Assembly: GCA_947465645.1 (NCBI GenBank)
Contig: CANIBQ010000053.1
Location: forward strand, 1 to 35,541
Direction of reading: 5' to 3'
Length of the DNA stretch: 35,541 nt
DNA from: Acidobacteriota bacterium
GTDB taxonomy: Bacteria; Acidobacteriota; Vicinamibacteria; Vicinamibacterales; UBA2999
Shown: one piece after another, positions 22,238 to 29,991 of the stretch
Numbering within the stretch: position 1 is the stretch's first letter
Layout of the letters: every line of letters begins with the position of its first letter
The notes under the pieces: model-generated
Databases searched by the model: none
What the model was told of the DNA's origin: nothing
What the model saw: only the letters and a program-made list of their open reading frames with translations
Translations under genes and position numbers: made by a program

Positions 22238-23926
22238 ATGCGGCAAGGTGACAGATCCTGTACGCGGTTCCTCGGCGTCGCCGTGATTGCCGTGTTGAGC
22301 GCATTCGCCCTTGCGCCGTCGACGACCGCGCAAGGGACGGGTGCCGCCTCCTGCGACGCGTTCCTTCCAGCCCCGCGCACGGCCGGCGGCCGGCAGGTCG
22401 GCCCCTCGTCCTGCAGGCATCAGGAGACGACGCTTTCTTTCGAGGGACGCACGTTCATTCGCCTCGACGTCGGCATCGACGGCACCGTTGACGGGTATGT
22501 GCCGACCACCGGCGACCACAAGGGATACCTGACCAATGCGCCCGACCTCGTGTTCCTCCAGGCCGCCGACGCAGGGCCGCGGGTGTTCGCGGTGGCGACC
22601 TACCAGCGCGACAAGGGCGCCGCGATGACGGTGGTCTTTCCGCGCGACGCGAGCGCGTGGAACGGCAAGATGTGGCTCACCGCGCACGGACGTGGACGCT
22701 CGTTCAATGAAGGCAACATGCGGCCGTGGGACACGCTGCTCGACCCCGCTGATCCGCTGGGCGACCTCGACAAATACGACCGGCTGATGCTGGCCAAAGG
22801 GTACGCGCTCGTCAAGACGTACCGATCGACCCCGGCCGCCCCCCCGGATGTTCCGAGAACCGCCTCGACCCAGGCGTCTCCCGAAATCGTCGCCACACTC
22901 GAGGACGGCACCACGGTCGATTACGTGGCGCTCAACGATTCGGCCAACTACCTCAAAGACTTCGGCGACGTCGCGCGGCGGATTCTCGAGCGGCGGCTGG
23001 GACGGGCGCCGCAGCGCACCTATTTCTACGGCCATTCCGCGGGGGCACGAATCGGGCGCGGGATCAATTACACGCCGGGGTTGAACCGCGGGCGCGACGG
23101 ACAAGCGGCGTTCGACGGGTTCCTCCTCGACGATCCTGCCGCGGGCACATGGCTGCCGGTCGTCATGAAGGATGGCCGTAACGTGCTCTTTTCGACCGAG
23201 GCGGAGAAGGCGGCGTACGTGCCGCAGCTCGAGGTCTGGCACCAGATGTACAACAACATCTGGCCGGTCAGGAGAGCACCGTTCCTGTCGGACAGCTACC
23301 TCGCGAATAAGCGGCAGAACGCCGTGATTCTCGGCGAGAAGGGTCTGACCCCGAAGTATCGTTTTTACGAGGTCCGCGGGATCAGCCACCAGGGCGGCGA
23401 GACGCTCCGCGACGGCCGCCAGGGCGAGATTCAGATTCTCGACCTGTCGAAGCTGATGTCGAGCTTCATCGACATGGTGGATCGGTGGGCCGATCAGGGC
23501 GTGTCGCCGCCGCCGAGCCGATCGGATTGGGGGCCGCTCGGCGACACCAACGGCGACGGCGTCCTCGACCGCCCCGCGCTGGCGTTTCCGGAAATCGCGT
23601 GCCCGCTCGGCGTCTACTATCCGTATCCCAACACCACGGCAGGAAACACATCATTCGCGCCATTTGGCGGCGCGCAGCTGGAGCCGCTCGACCGCAGCAA
23701 CGTGTTCATCGACATGAACAGGAACGGCGTGTGGGACTTCCGGGAGACCGCGTCGGCCGCGTGGCAGCGCCTCGGCCTGCTCAAAACCGGCGAGCCGCTG
23801 ACGCGGCCTGCGTATGTCAGTTGCGTGCAGAAGGCGGCCGGCGAGCTGCGCCAGTCAGGATTCTTCTCGGAGCAGGTCGCGCAGTCGTACGTCGAGCAGG
23901 CAAAGACCGTCGCGCTGCAGCCCTAA
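22238..23926 (+). CDS. Secreted alpha/beta hydrolase with calcium-loop motifs
   Basis: A 562-aa protein with a signal peptide (FLGVAVIAVLSAFALAPSTTA). The serine nucleophile elbow GHSAG is at 265-269 (Ser267) and GISHQGG at about 381-387 probably provides the catalytic His384. It resembles large secreted alpha/beta-hydrolase (tannase or feruloyl-esterase-like) proteins, which cleave esters, but the substrate is open. DTNGDGVLD (436-444) and DMNRNGVWD (492-500) look like calcium-binding loops (EF-hand or dockerin type). AAGGAGGG precedes the ATG by a few bases, fixing the start. Six cysteines suggest disulfides. A hairpin at its stop is a possible terminator. Confidence 0.85.
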   Translation: MRQGDRSCTRFLGVAVIAVLSAFALAPSTTAQGTGAASCDAFLPAPRTAGGRQVGPSSCRHQETTLSFEGRTFIRLDVGIDGTVDGYVPTTGDHKGYLTNAPDLVFLQAADAGPRVFAVATYQRDKGAAMTVVFPRDASAWNGKMWLTAHGRGRSFNEGNMRPWDTLLDPADPLGDLDKYDRLMLAKGYALVKTYRSTPAAPPDVPRTASTQASPEIVATLEDGTTVDYVALNDSANYLKDFGDVARRILERRLGRAPQRTYFYGHSAGARIGRGINYTPGLNRGRDGQAAFDGFLLDDPAAGTWLPVVMKDGRNVLFSTEAEKAAYVPQLEVWHQMYNNIWPVRRAPFLSDSYLANKRQNAVILGEKGLTPKYRFYEVRGISHQGGETLRDGRQGEIQILDLSKLMSSFIDMVDRWADQGVSPPPSRSDWGPLGDTNGDGVLDRPALAFPEIACPLGVYYPYPNTTAGNTSFAPFGGAQLEPLDRSNVFIDMNRNGVWDFRETASAAWQRLGLLKTGEPLTRPAYVSCVQKAAGELRQSGFFSEQVAQSYVEQAKTVALQP

Positions 23927-23943
23927 CGCTCCTTCAGGAGCGT
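23926..23943. terminator. Hairpin between convergent genes
   Basis: ACGCTCCT and AGGAGCGT form a perfect 8-bp stem with a two-base (realistically four-base) loop. It starts at the stop codon of the alpha/beta hydrolase gene and lies 15 bp from the end of the convergent permease gene. There is no long T run on either side, so a bidirectional terminator is plausible but not proven. Confidence 0.5.
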
Positions 23944-23957
23944 GTAGCGCGGATCCT

Positions 23958-25001
23958 TCATGGGGTTCGGCTTCGCCAGATTTCGAGGAGCAACGCGGTG
24001 ACCGTCAGGGTCACGGGACCCAGAATCAGTCCGGACGGACCGAACACAATCAGGCCGCCGACGATGGCCATGAACGCGGGGATGGTATGGACGTGCAGCC
24101 GGTTCCCCACCAGGATGGGATAGAGCACGTTGTCGATCCCGCCGATCACCACGGTGCCCCACACGGCGAGAATCACCGCGTCTCCCCAACTGCCCTCGAG
24201 TGCCAGAAAGAGGGCCACCGGAATCCAGACGATAAACGCGCCCAGCACCGGTACCACCGCCAGCGCGCCCATCACCAGTCCCCACAGCGCCGGAGCCGGC
24301 AGACCGAGCCACCAGAACATCAGGCCACCCAATGTGCCCTGGACGGCGGCAACGGCCAACGTTCCATAGATCGTGGCGTGAACCGTGTCGCCCACACGGC
24401 TGAACACCCTGTCCATGTCCGCGTCCGACAGAGGCGAGAGAGAGCAGAGCGCCAGGAGCACCGAGCGCCGGTCGCGCAGGAAGTAGAACAGCAGATAGAA
24501 CGTCAGGAGCAGGCCGATCGCGTGCATCACGGAGCCCCTGACGAAGGACGCGATGGTATTGGTCAGCCAGGCAGCGATCGTGCTGATGGTTCCCGGCAGG
24601 TCAATCTGCCGCTCGATCCGCTCGGCCATCGGCGCAAGGCGCGGGTAGCCGTCGAGGACGCGCTGCCACTCCCCCGCCTCGACCATGACCGTGATGGCGT
24701 CGGCACCTGCCACGGCTTCCGAGACAAGCCGTTGCCCAACCAGCGTCGCGGGCACGACCACGATCAGACCGATCCCCAGCACGGAGACCGACGCCGCCAG
24801 GCTGGCGTGTTTCAGGGTTGACTCGAGCCACCGGTGGACCGGCATGAACAACACGGCCAGAGCCAGCGCCCAGGTCAGCGCCGGCACGAATGGCAGGGCC
24901 ATCTGGTAGCAGAGATAGAGGCCGAGGGCGGTTGCTGTCGTCAGCGCGACCACGCGGATGTGATCGCGTGAGTCCCACTCGCTGCTCTTGTCGGTGTTCA
25001 T
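23958..25001 (-). CDS. AI-2E family transporter (permease)
   Basis: A 347-aa membrane protein with about eight predicted membrane segments. The paired segments near the front (LGLYLCYQMALPFVPALTWA, LAASVSVLGIGLIVVVPATL), a soluble amphipathic middle, and the C-terminal set with GVVPVLGAF-like ALAVVPVLGAFIVWIPVALF and PILVGNRLHVHTIPAFMAIV are diagnostic of the AI-2E/PerM family. Members export small molecules or act as Na+/H+ antiporters; the AI-2 name is historical. GGAGG five bases before the ATG overlaps the region just after the hipA stop, only 14 bp away, so it is very probably part of the hipBA transcript. Confidence 0.9.
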   Translation of the reverse strand: MNTDKSSEWDSRDHIRVVALTTATALGLYLCYQMALPFVPALTWALALAVLFMPVHRWLESTLKHASLAASVSVLGIGLIVVVPATLVGQRLVSEAVAGADAITVMVEAGEWQRVLDGYPRLAPMAERIERQIDLPGTISTIAAWLTNTIASFVRGSVMHAIGLLLTFYLLFYFLRDRRSVLLALCSLSPLSDADMDRVFSRVGDTVHATIYGTLAVAAVQGTLGGLMFWWLGLPAPALWGLVMGALAVVPVLGAFIVWIPVALFLALEGSWGDAVILAVWGTVVIGGIDNVLYPILVGNRLHVHTIPAFMAIVGGLIVFGPSGLILGPVTLTVTALLLEIWRSRTP

Positions 25002-25015
25002 CTCGCCTCCGGATA

Positions 25016-26317
25016 TCAGGGTGCGAGGTCGAGGCGATGCGCGCGCTGGATTCTGTCGCGGACATCGTCGGCGACGCGTGCGGCGGCCGCGAACTCCGGC
25101 CAGCGCGCCACTGCCGAGCGCACCTGTTCGACAATTGCCTCAGCACGCCCGCGCTTCATCGTCGCGCTCTTCGCTCCGGCGCGGATATCGTCCATGCCAA
25201 ACCCGTCCCGCTTGCCGTTGAGCGTCATCTGGTGGGTGGCGGTCCAGGCGCCGGACGGATTGTAGCTGTACGTGACATCGAAGGCCGGCGCCAGCGACCA
25301 GTGTCCCTGCTTGTCCATCAGGAAGGCGATGTTCTTGACGTGATCGTCCTGATTGCGAGCGACGATGTTGAAGACCATGCGGCGGAATTGCTCCTCGACG
25401 GCCAGCATCGGCAGGCCAAGCTGGCGAATCGCCAGCAGCGCCTGCTCGTAGGCGTAGGCGCCTGGCTGATTGAAATCGAAGTGGGCGAGGGCTCCGAGCG
25501 ACTGCATGTGGAGCTTGTCTCCGCCCGCGAGGCGATCGAACCGCCGGGTCATGAAGTGGCGGCGGCCGTGCTCCTCGAGCAGCCGGCATTCGCTCATGGT
25601 GATGCCCGCCGCGAGCGCCATCAGGTGATAGGCATATTCGATGACGCCGTAGCCCTGCGGATCTTCGAGCTCTTTGTCCTTGTTGCCGGCGACGCCGCCG
25701 AACTTCAACAGCCAGTGCTCGAACCCATCCCCGGCGGCGACCTGGCCCGAACGCACCTCTCCTGTCTCGCGATTCCACGCGATCACGGCCTTGGCGCGGG
25801 CTCCGCCCGCAGACGTGCCCACGCGCAGGATGTCGGCAAGCGCCTTCTTCCTTGCGGCGTCGGCGAAACTGCCTGCCAGGTTGCCGCGATGCGAAAGGAT
25901 GTCGGAGGCGAGGCGAACGAGCGCATCGACGGCGATCTTCGTTGCCTTGCGAGGCTGTGGTCCGAGCGCCGGGGCAAACTCCAGCGCGCCCATGCCTCTG
26001 ATGCCGGTGTAGCAGAGACGCTCAACGGCGTCGAAACTTTCCGGCGTCCGCCCCTCGGTGGCGAGCCACGCGTCGATCAGCGTGTTGCCGAACGCGTCGG
26101 GCAGCGAATCGGCCAGCAGACCAGGCAGCCCATGAAAGGTGCGGCGTGGCAGCTCGGGAAATTCGTAGACGCGACTGCTGAGCGGCAGTGCGAGCGGTGC
26201 GACCTCGATGCCGCTGGCGGCGAACTCGGGCGTGTACTGGAAGGCGGCGTAGTCGCGCCCCTCGCGCGTGGAGACCGCGCCGATCGTCCGGCCCCAGAGG
26301 CGGACTTCCGCAATCAC
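25016..26317 (-). CDS. hipA: HipA-family serine/threonine kinase toxin
   Basis: A 433-aa protein. Its N-terminal part has LPLSSRVYEFPELPRRTFHGLPGLLADSLPD (read in pieces), the HipA front domain. VGTSAGGARAKAV carries the loop with Ser169, equivalent to the autophosphorylated Ser150 region of E. coli HipA. The kinase core has NQDDHVKNIAF (catalytic Asp325 region) and APAFDVTYS (metal-binding Asp347). HipA kinases inhibit growth, in E. coli by modifying glutamyl-tRNA synthetase; the target here is unknown. The gene starts in an ATGA overlap with hipB. Nothing suggests inactivation. Confidence 0.92.
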   Translation of the reverse strand: MIAEVRLWGRTIGAVSTREGRDYAAFQYTPEFAASGIEVAPLALPLSSRVYEFPELPRRTFHGLPGLLADSLPDAFGNTLIDAWLATEGRTPESFDAVERLCYTGIRGMGALEFAPALGPQPRKATKIAVDALVRLASDILSHRGNLAGSFADAARKKALADILRVGTSAGGARAKAVIAWNRETGEVRSGQVAAGDGFEHWLLKFGGVAGNKDKELEDPQGYGVIEYAYHLMALAAGITMSECRLLEEHGRRHFMTRRFDRLAGGDKLHMQSLGALAHFDFNQPGAYAYEQALLAIRQLGLPMLAVEEQFRRMVFNIVARNQDDHVKNIAFLMDKQGHWSLAPAFDVTYSYNPSGAWTATHQMTLNGKRDGFGMDDIRAGAKSATMKRGRAEAIVEQVRSAVARWPEFAAAARVADDVRDRIQRAHRLDLAP

Positions 26318-26667
26318 GACCGTTTATCCCAGGTCCACGCTTTCCTGGTGAGTGGAGCGGCGCTCTTCCGGGACGCCCGCTTCCGGGTCTTGCCCTGGAG
26401 CCTCAACTGCGCCACCGGTCCCGGCTCCGGGCTCGGGACGAGTGTCTCGAACCGATCGACCAGGCCCAGCGCGCGGCACACGCGGAGAAACCCCGAGAGG
26501 TGCGTGGCCACCTGGCCCGATTCCAGACGCTCCACCGTCCGCTTCGAGACGCCGGCCTCGTCGGCCAGCGCCGCCTGTGTGAGGTTGCGCGCCAGCCGGG
26601 CCGCCGTGAGTCGCACGCCGAGCTCCTGGAGAACGACCTGATCGGTAACGCTCGAATCTATCTTCAT
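26314..26667 (-). CDS. hipB: HipB-type helix-turn-helix antitoxin
   Basis: A 117-aa protein: an XRE-type helix-turn-helix at about residues 14-65 (LGVRLTAARLARNLTQAAL, DEAGVSKRTVERLESGQVAT) followed by a proline-rich and basic tail. It would bind the repeat-containing region upstream and repress its own operon, and bind HipA. The stop overlaps hipA (ATGA). The tail is longer than in E. coli HipB (88 aa). Confidence 0.88.
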   Translation of the reverse strand: MKIDSSVTDQVVLQELGVRLTAARLARNLTQAALADEAGVSKRTVERLESGQVATHLSGFLRVCRALGLVDRFETLVPSPEPGPVAQLRLQGKTRKRASRKSAAPLTRKAWTWDKRS

Positions 26668-26676
26668 AACACGTCT

Positions 26677-26720
26677 AATATGACGATTTAATGCCTATTA
26701 TTCAACTTATTTCGTCATAT
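26677..26720 (-). promoter_or_regulatory. hipBA promoter with a 9-bp inverted repeat operator
   Basis: The region is strongly AT-rich. On the minus strand TTGAAT (26700-26705) and CATATT (26677-26682) are 17 bp apart, a plausible promoter. ATATGACGA (26678-26686) and TCGTCATAT (26712-26720) are perfect inverted 9-bp copies, centres 34 bp apart; the first covers the -10 box. This fits two HipB sites on one face of the helix. The second arm is also close to the divergent hydroxylase gene. Confidence 0.6.
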
Positions 26721-26781
26721 CTGGCGATAAAATGAGGTGTCATTCGGGCACGATTCGCCGCGTGCTACCATCCGGCCGCTG

Positions 26782-28215
26782 ATGCGCACCGAACAGGAAT
26801 ATCTCGAAGGGCTCCGCGACGGACGGGTGATCTTCTATCGAGGCGAACGGGTTCCTGACGTCACGACACATCCCGCCCTGCGGGTCGGCGCGTTGCATAC
26901 GGCGATCGACTTCCGTCTCGCTGAAGACCCGGCGCACCGCGACCTGATGCTGGCGTTGGACCCCGACACGCAGCAGACCATCAGCCGCTACTTCCTCATC
27001 CCGCGCACCGGCGAGGATCTCCTCAAGCGCCGCGAACTGATCGAATCGGTCACACGCGCCGCAAAGACGACGGTGCCGCTGGTCAAGGAGATTGGCACCG
27101 ACGCGATGTTCGCGCTGATGGTCGTCACCGGCGAATTGGGCAGCGCGGGAGAGAAATACAGCGAGCGCGTGCGCGCCTTCCATGCACGCTGCCGCGACCA
27201 GGACCTGACGCTCGCCGTCGCCCAGACCGACGTCAAAGGCGATCGCAGCCTGCGCCCGTCCAGGCAGCCCAACCCTGACGCCTACCTCCGCATCGTCGAG
27301 GAGCGCGCGGACGGCATCGTCGTCCGCGGCGCGAAGGTGCACACGACCAACGCCGTGTACGCCGACGAGATGATCGTGCTGCCGACGCGCGCGATGGGCG
27401 CCGACGACAAGGCCTATGCCGTAGCGTTCGCGATCAAGCCCAACACCAAGGGGATCCGGTTTCTCGCCGCCCCTCGCGGCTTCGGCACGACGAGCGCATT
27501 CGACAACCCGGTCAGCTCGACGACCAAGATGGTCGAGACGCTCACGGTATTCGACGATGTGCTGGTGCCGTGGGAGCGGGTGTTCATGGCCGGCGAATGG
27601 CAGGCGGCGGGCGACCTGGCAAAGACGTTTGTCGAATTCCACCGCTTCACGGCTGTCTCGTACAAGACCCCGCTCCTCGAGCTGCTCCTCGGCATGGCGG
27701 CGCTGATGGCGGATTACAACGGCATCGCCAAGGCCGCTCACGTACGGGACAAGATCGTGCAACTGGTCATGTATCTGGAGACGGTGCGCGGCCTGACGAA
27801 GGCTGCCGCGCTCGAGTGCCAGCTCCGCCAGGGCATCGCGGTTCCGGGTGTGGTCTACACCAACGCGGCGAAGTACCACTTCGCCTCTCGCTACCATGAG
27901 ATGGTGCGGCTGGTGCAGGACATCGCCGGAGGCCTGGTCGTGACCGCGCCGATGGAAGAAGACTGGCACAACCCGGAGACGCGCGCCGACATGGAGCGAT
28001 ACCTGGGCGGCAGCGCGGCGGCGAGCACGGAAGAGCGGCTGCGCGCCGTCAATCTCGTGCGCGACATCACGGCGTCCGACCTGGGTGGCTATCTCGAACT
28101 GCTCGCCATCCATGCCGAGGGGTCGCTCGAAACCCAGAAGCTCACGATCCTCATGGACGCCGACCTCGCGCCGTACCGCGACTACGCGAAGCGCCTTGCG
28201 GGCATTTCTCGCTGA
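26782..28215 (+). CDS. HpaB-like flavin-dependent hydroxylase family protein (4-hydroxyphenylacetate 3-hydroxylase family)
   Basis: A 477-aa protein of the acyl-CoA-dehydrogenase-like fold: MRTEQEYLEGLRDGRVIFYR at the front, then AQTDVKGDRSLRPSRQPNPD, DGIVVRGAKVHTTNAVYADE and PVSSTTKMVETLTVFDDVLVPWERVF. The family contains reduced-flavin phenol monooxygenases (HpaB) and the Fe-S enzyme 4-hydroxybutyryl-CoA dehydratase. This protein has only two cysteines, too few for the dehydratase cluster (three Cys and one His), so a hydroxylase-type activity is more likely. No flavin reductase gene is adjacent. ATG at 26782 fits the family start; a GTG at 26737 would lengthen it. Its TGA overlaps the next ATG (TGATG). 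Confidence 0.82.
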   Translation: MRTEQEYLEGLRDGRVIFYRGERVPDVTTHPALRVGALHTAIDFRLAEDPAHRDLMLALDPDTQQTISRYFLIPRTGEDLLKRRELIESVTRAAKTTVPLVKEIGTDAMFALMVVTGELGSAGEKYSERVRAFHARCRDQDLTLAVAQTDVKGDRSLRPSRQPNPDAYLRIVEERADGIVVRGAKVHTTNAVYADEMIVLPTRAMGADDKAYAVAFAIKPNTKGIRFLAAPRGFGTTSAFDNPVSSTTKMVETLTVFDDVLVPWERVFMAGEWQAAGDLAKTFVEFHRFTAVSYKTPLLELLLGMAALMADYNGIAKAAHVRDKIVQLVMYLETVRGLTKAAALECQLRQGIAVPGVVYTNAAKYHFASRYHEMVRLVQDIAGGLVVTAPMEEDWHNPETRADMERYLGGSAAASTEERLRAVNLVRDITASDLGGYLELLAIHAEGSLETQKLTILMDADLAPYRDYAKRLAGISR

Positions 28216-28988
28216 TGCGCGTTCAAGAACTCTTCGATCTTTCCGGACGCGTGGCGCTCGTCACCGGCGGTTCGCGGGGACTCGGTCTCGAAATGGCGGA
28301 GGGGCTGGGTGAGGCCGGTGCGAAGGTCGTGGTCACCGCGCGGCGCCAGCAGTGGCTGACCACCGCCGAAGAAACGCTGTCGGCGGCCGGCATCGACGTG
28401 CTCGCGCTGCCGTGCGATGTCGCGGATCCGGCGCAGGTGGAATCGCTCTGCCAGGCGGTCAACAGCCGTTTCGGCGCGATCGACATCCTGTTCAACAACG
28501 CCGGCATCACCTGGGGCGCGCCGACCGTGGACATGCCGCTGGACAAATGGCGCCAGGTCATCGACACGAACCTCACGGGCACGTTCGTCGTCACCCAGAT
28601 CGTCGGCCGCGCGATGATCGCCCGGGAGTCGGGAAAGGTGATCAACATCGCGTCGATCGCCGGCATCATCGGAGAGCCGCCGGAGGTGCTCGATGCGATC
28701 GGCTACAGCGCCGCCAAGGGCGGCGTGATCGCGTTCACCCGGGACCTCGCGGTCAAATGGGCGCGGCACGGCATCACGGTGAATGCGATCGCTCCAGGCT
28801 TCTTTCCCACGCGGATGACCGAAGGGGTGCTGGCGCAGTCGGCGCATCAGATCCAGGCCCGAACACCGCTTGGCCGCGTCGGCAAGCCGAGTGAGCTCAA
28901 GGGTGTGGCGGTATTCCTTGCCGCCGCGGCATCCGACTACATCACCGGCCAGGTGATCGCCGTTGATGGAGGCGCTACTGCTGAGTGA
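28215..28988 (+). CDS. Short-chain dehydrogenase/reductase
   Basis: A 257-aa classical SDR. The NAD(P) motif TGGSRGLG is at 17-24, NNAG at 94-97, and the catalytic Ser147 with Tyr164-x3-Lys168 (YSAAK); the product loop has NAIAPGFFPTRMT. It ends with the family tail ITGQVIAVDGG. Arg21 in the motif and ARR at 42-44 hint at NADP(H), which is inferred. It is translationally coupled to the hydroxylase gene by a one-base overlap (TGATG), so the two probably act in one pathway, for example oxidation of a hydroxylated intermediate. Confidence 0.92.
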   Translation: MRVQELFDLSGRVALVTGGSRGLGLEMAEGLGEAGAKVVVTARRQQWLTTAEETLSAAGIDVLALPCDVADPAQVESLCQAVNSRFGAIDILFNNAGITWGAPTVDMPLDKWRQVIDTNLTGTFVVTQIVGRAMIARESGKVINIASIAGIIGEPPEVLDAIGYSAAKGGVIAFTRDLAVKWARHGITVNAIAPGFFPTRMTEGVLAQSAHQIQARTPLGRVGKPSELKGVAVFLAAAASDYITGQVIAVDGGATAE

Positions 28989-28998
28989 GTGACTCGAA

Positions 28999-29082
28999 GT
29001 TGTCAGTTGTCAGTTGTCAGTTGTCGGTTGTCAGATTGCAACGAGGCAGCTCGAGGCGTTCCGACAACTGACAACTGACAAC
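28999..29082. repeat. Heptamer-array hairpin, copy 1
   Basis: Five head-to-tail heptamers (GTTGTCA, one as GTTGTCG) at 28999-29033 face three inverse-complement heptamers (CGACAAC, TGACAAC, TGACAAC) at 29062-29082, with a 28-bp loop. The two arms could form a long hairpin just after the SDR stop. It may act as a terminator or a REP-like element. A related structure is at 31824-31904. Confidence 0.92.
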
Positions 29083-29093
29083 CAGAGGTCCGT

Positions 29094-29735
29094 ATGGCGA
29101 TCTCGAAGGCGTTCGTGTTATGCCTGGGTGCGATGACGATGATCGGCGGCGCTCCCGGCGCGCAGGCGCCAGACTCGAAGCGATTTCCGCAACTCCAAGT
29201 GGAACGGCTCAGCGAGCAACAGCGGCCGGTGGCCGAGAGAATCCTGAAGGTCTCGAGCGTCGGCATCGCCGGCCCTTATAACCCGCTGCTGCGCAGTCCC
29301 CTCCTCGCCGATCGCATGGTCAGCCTGCTGGACTATCTGCGGTTCAACACATCGCTTCCCCGCCGGCTCAACGAGTTCGCGATCCTCATCCAGGCGCGCC
29401 TCTGGACGTCGCAGGTCGAGTGGGTCGCGCACTATCCGCTGGCGCTCAAGGCCGGCCTCGCACAGTCAGTTGCAGATGATCTCAAGGAGGGCCGGCGTCC
29501 CGGCGCGATGCAGCCAGACGAGGCGGTCGTCTATGACTTCTGCATGGAGCTGTCCACCACGCACAGGGTGAGCGACGCAACCTTCGCGCGTGCCAGGGCA
29601 ATCATGAGCGAACAGCAGATCGTCGATCTGATCGCGGTCAGCGGGACGTACGTGACGGTGGCGATGCTGCTCGAAACCGGACAGGAGCCAGCGCCCGGCG
29701 GACAGACGCCGCTGCAGCCGCTGCCCGCCCGCTGA
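29094..29735 (+). CDS. Exported carboxymuconolactone decarboxylase-like protein
   Basis: A 213-aa protein with a signal peptide (VLCLGAMTMIGGAPGAQA). The mature part follows the CMD/AhpD fold: YNPLLRSPLLADRMVSLLDY, RLNEFAILIQARLWTSQVEW, AHYPLALKAGL, VYDFCMELSTTHRVSDATF and QQIVDLIAVSGTYVTVAMLL. The paired cysteines of AhpD-type reductases are missing, so a peroxiredoxin-reductase role is unlikely; a lyase or ligand-binding role is open. It follows the hydroxylase and SDR genes in the same direction, though the heptamer hairpin separates them. The ATG is 11 bp after the hairpin. Confidence 0.85.
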   Translation: MAISKAFVLCLGAMTMIGGAPGAQAPDSKRFPQLQVERLSEQQRPVAERILKVSSVGIAGPYNPLLRSPLLADRMVSLLDYLRFNTSLPRRLNEFAILIQARLWTSQVEWVAHYPLALKAGLAQSVADDLKEGRRPGAMQPDEAVVYDFCMELSTTHRVSDATFARARAIMSEQQIVDLIAVSGTYVTVAMLLETGQEPAPGGQTPLQPLPAR

Positions 29736-29991
29736 CGACGGTCGGAGGCCCGACGCGGCCGGAAACCCGGAATCGCTGCCGGAAACCCGACACCAGGCCG
29801 TCGGCCCAAATCTGAGCCTGAAACCGGGTCATTGACGGCCCTGCGACGCCGTCGCCGGCCAGGCGACACGGACGGCCGGCCGTCCACCAGGGGCGGCTTC
29901 CCGTCAACTGACAACAACTTACGGGCGGCCTCCCCCTTGCTCAACGATGGTCGCCGCAGTCCTCCACATCAGGACACCCGGCGTCAAAGCC
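29736..29991. other. Intergenic stretch with a short direct repeat
   Basis: About 256 bp without a convincing gene. GCCGGAAACCCG occurs twice (29758-29769 and 29778-29789), and CAACTGACAAC at about 29905-29916 is a lone unit of the heptamer repeat. The promoter for the subtilase should lie here but no clear boxes were found. Confidence 0.5.

Noticed and set aside
26740..28113. A 457-codon minus-strand frame
   Set aside because: Antisense to the HpaB-like gene, with a His/Arg-rich composition typical of shadows.
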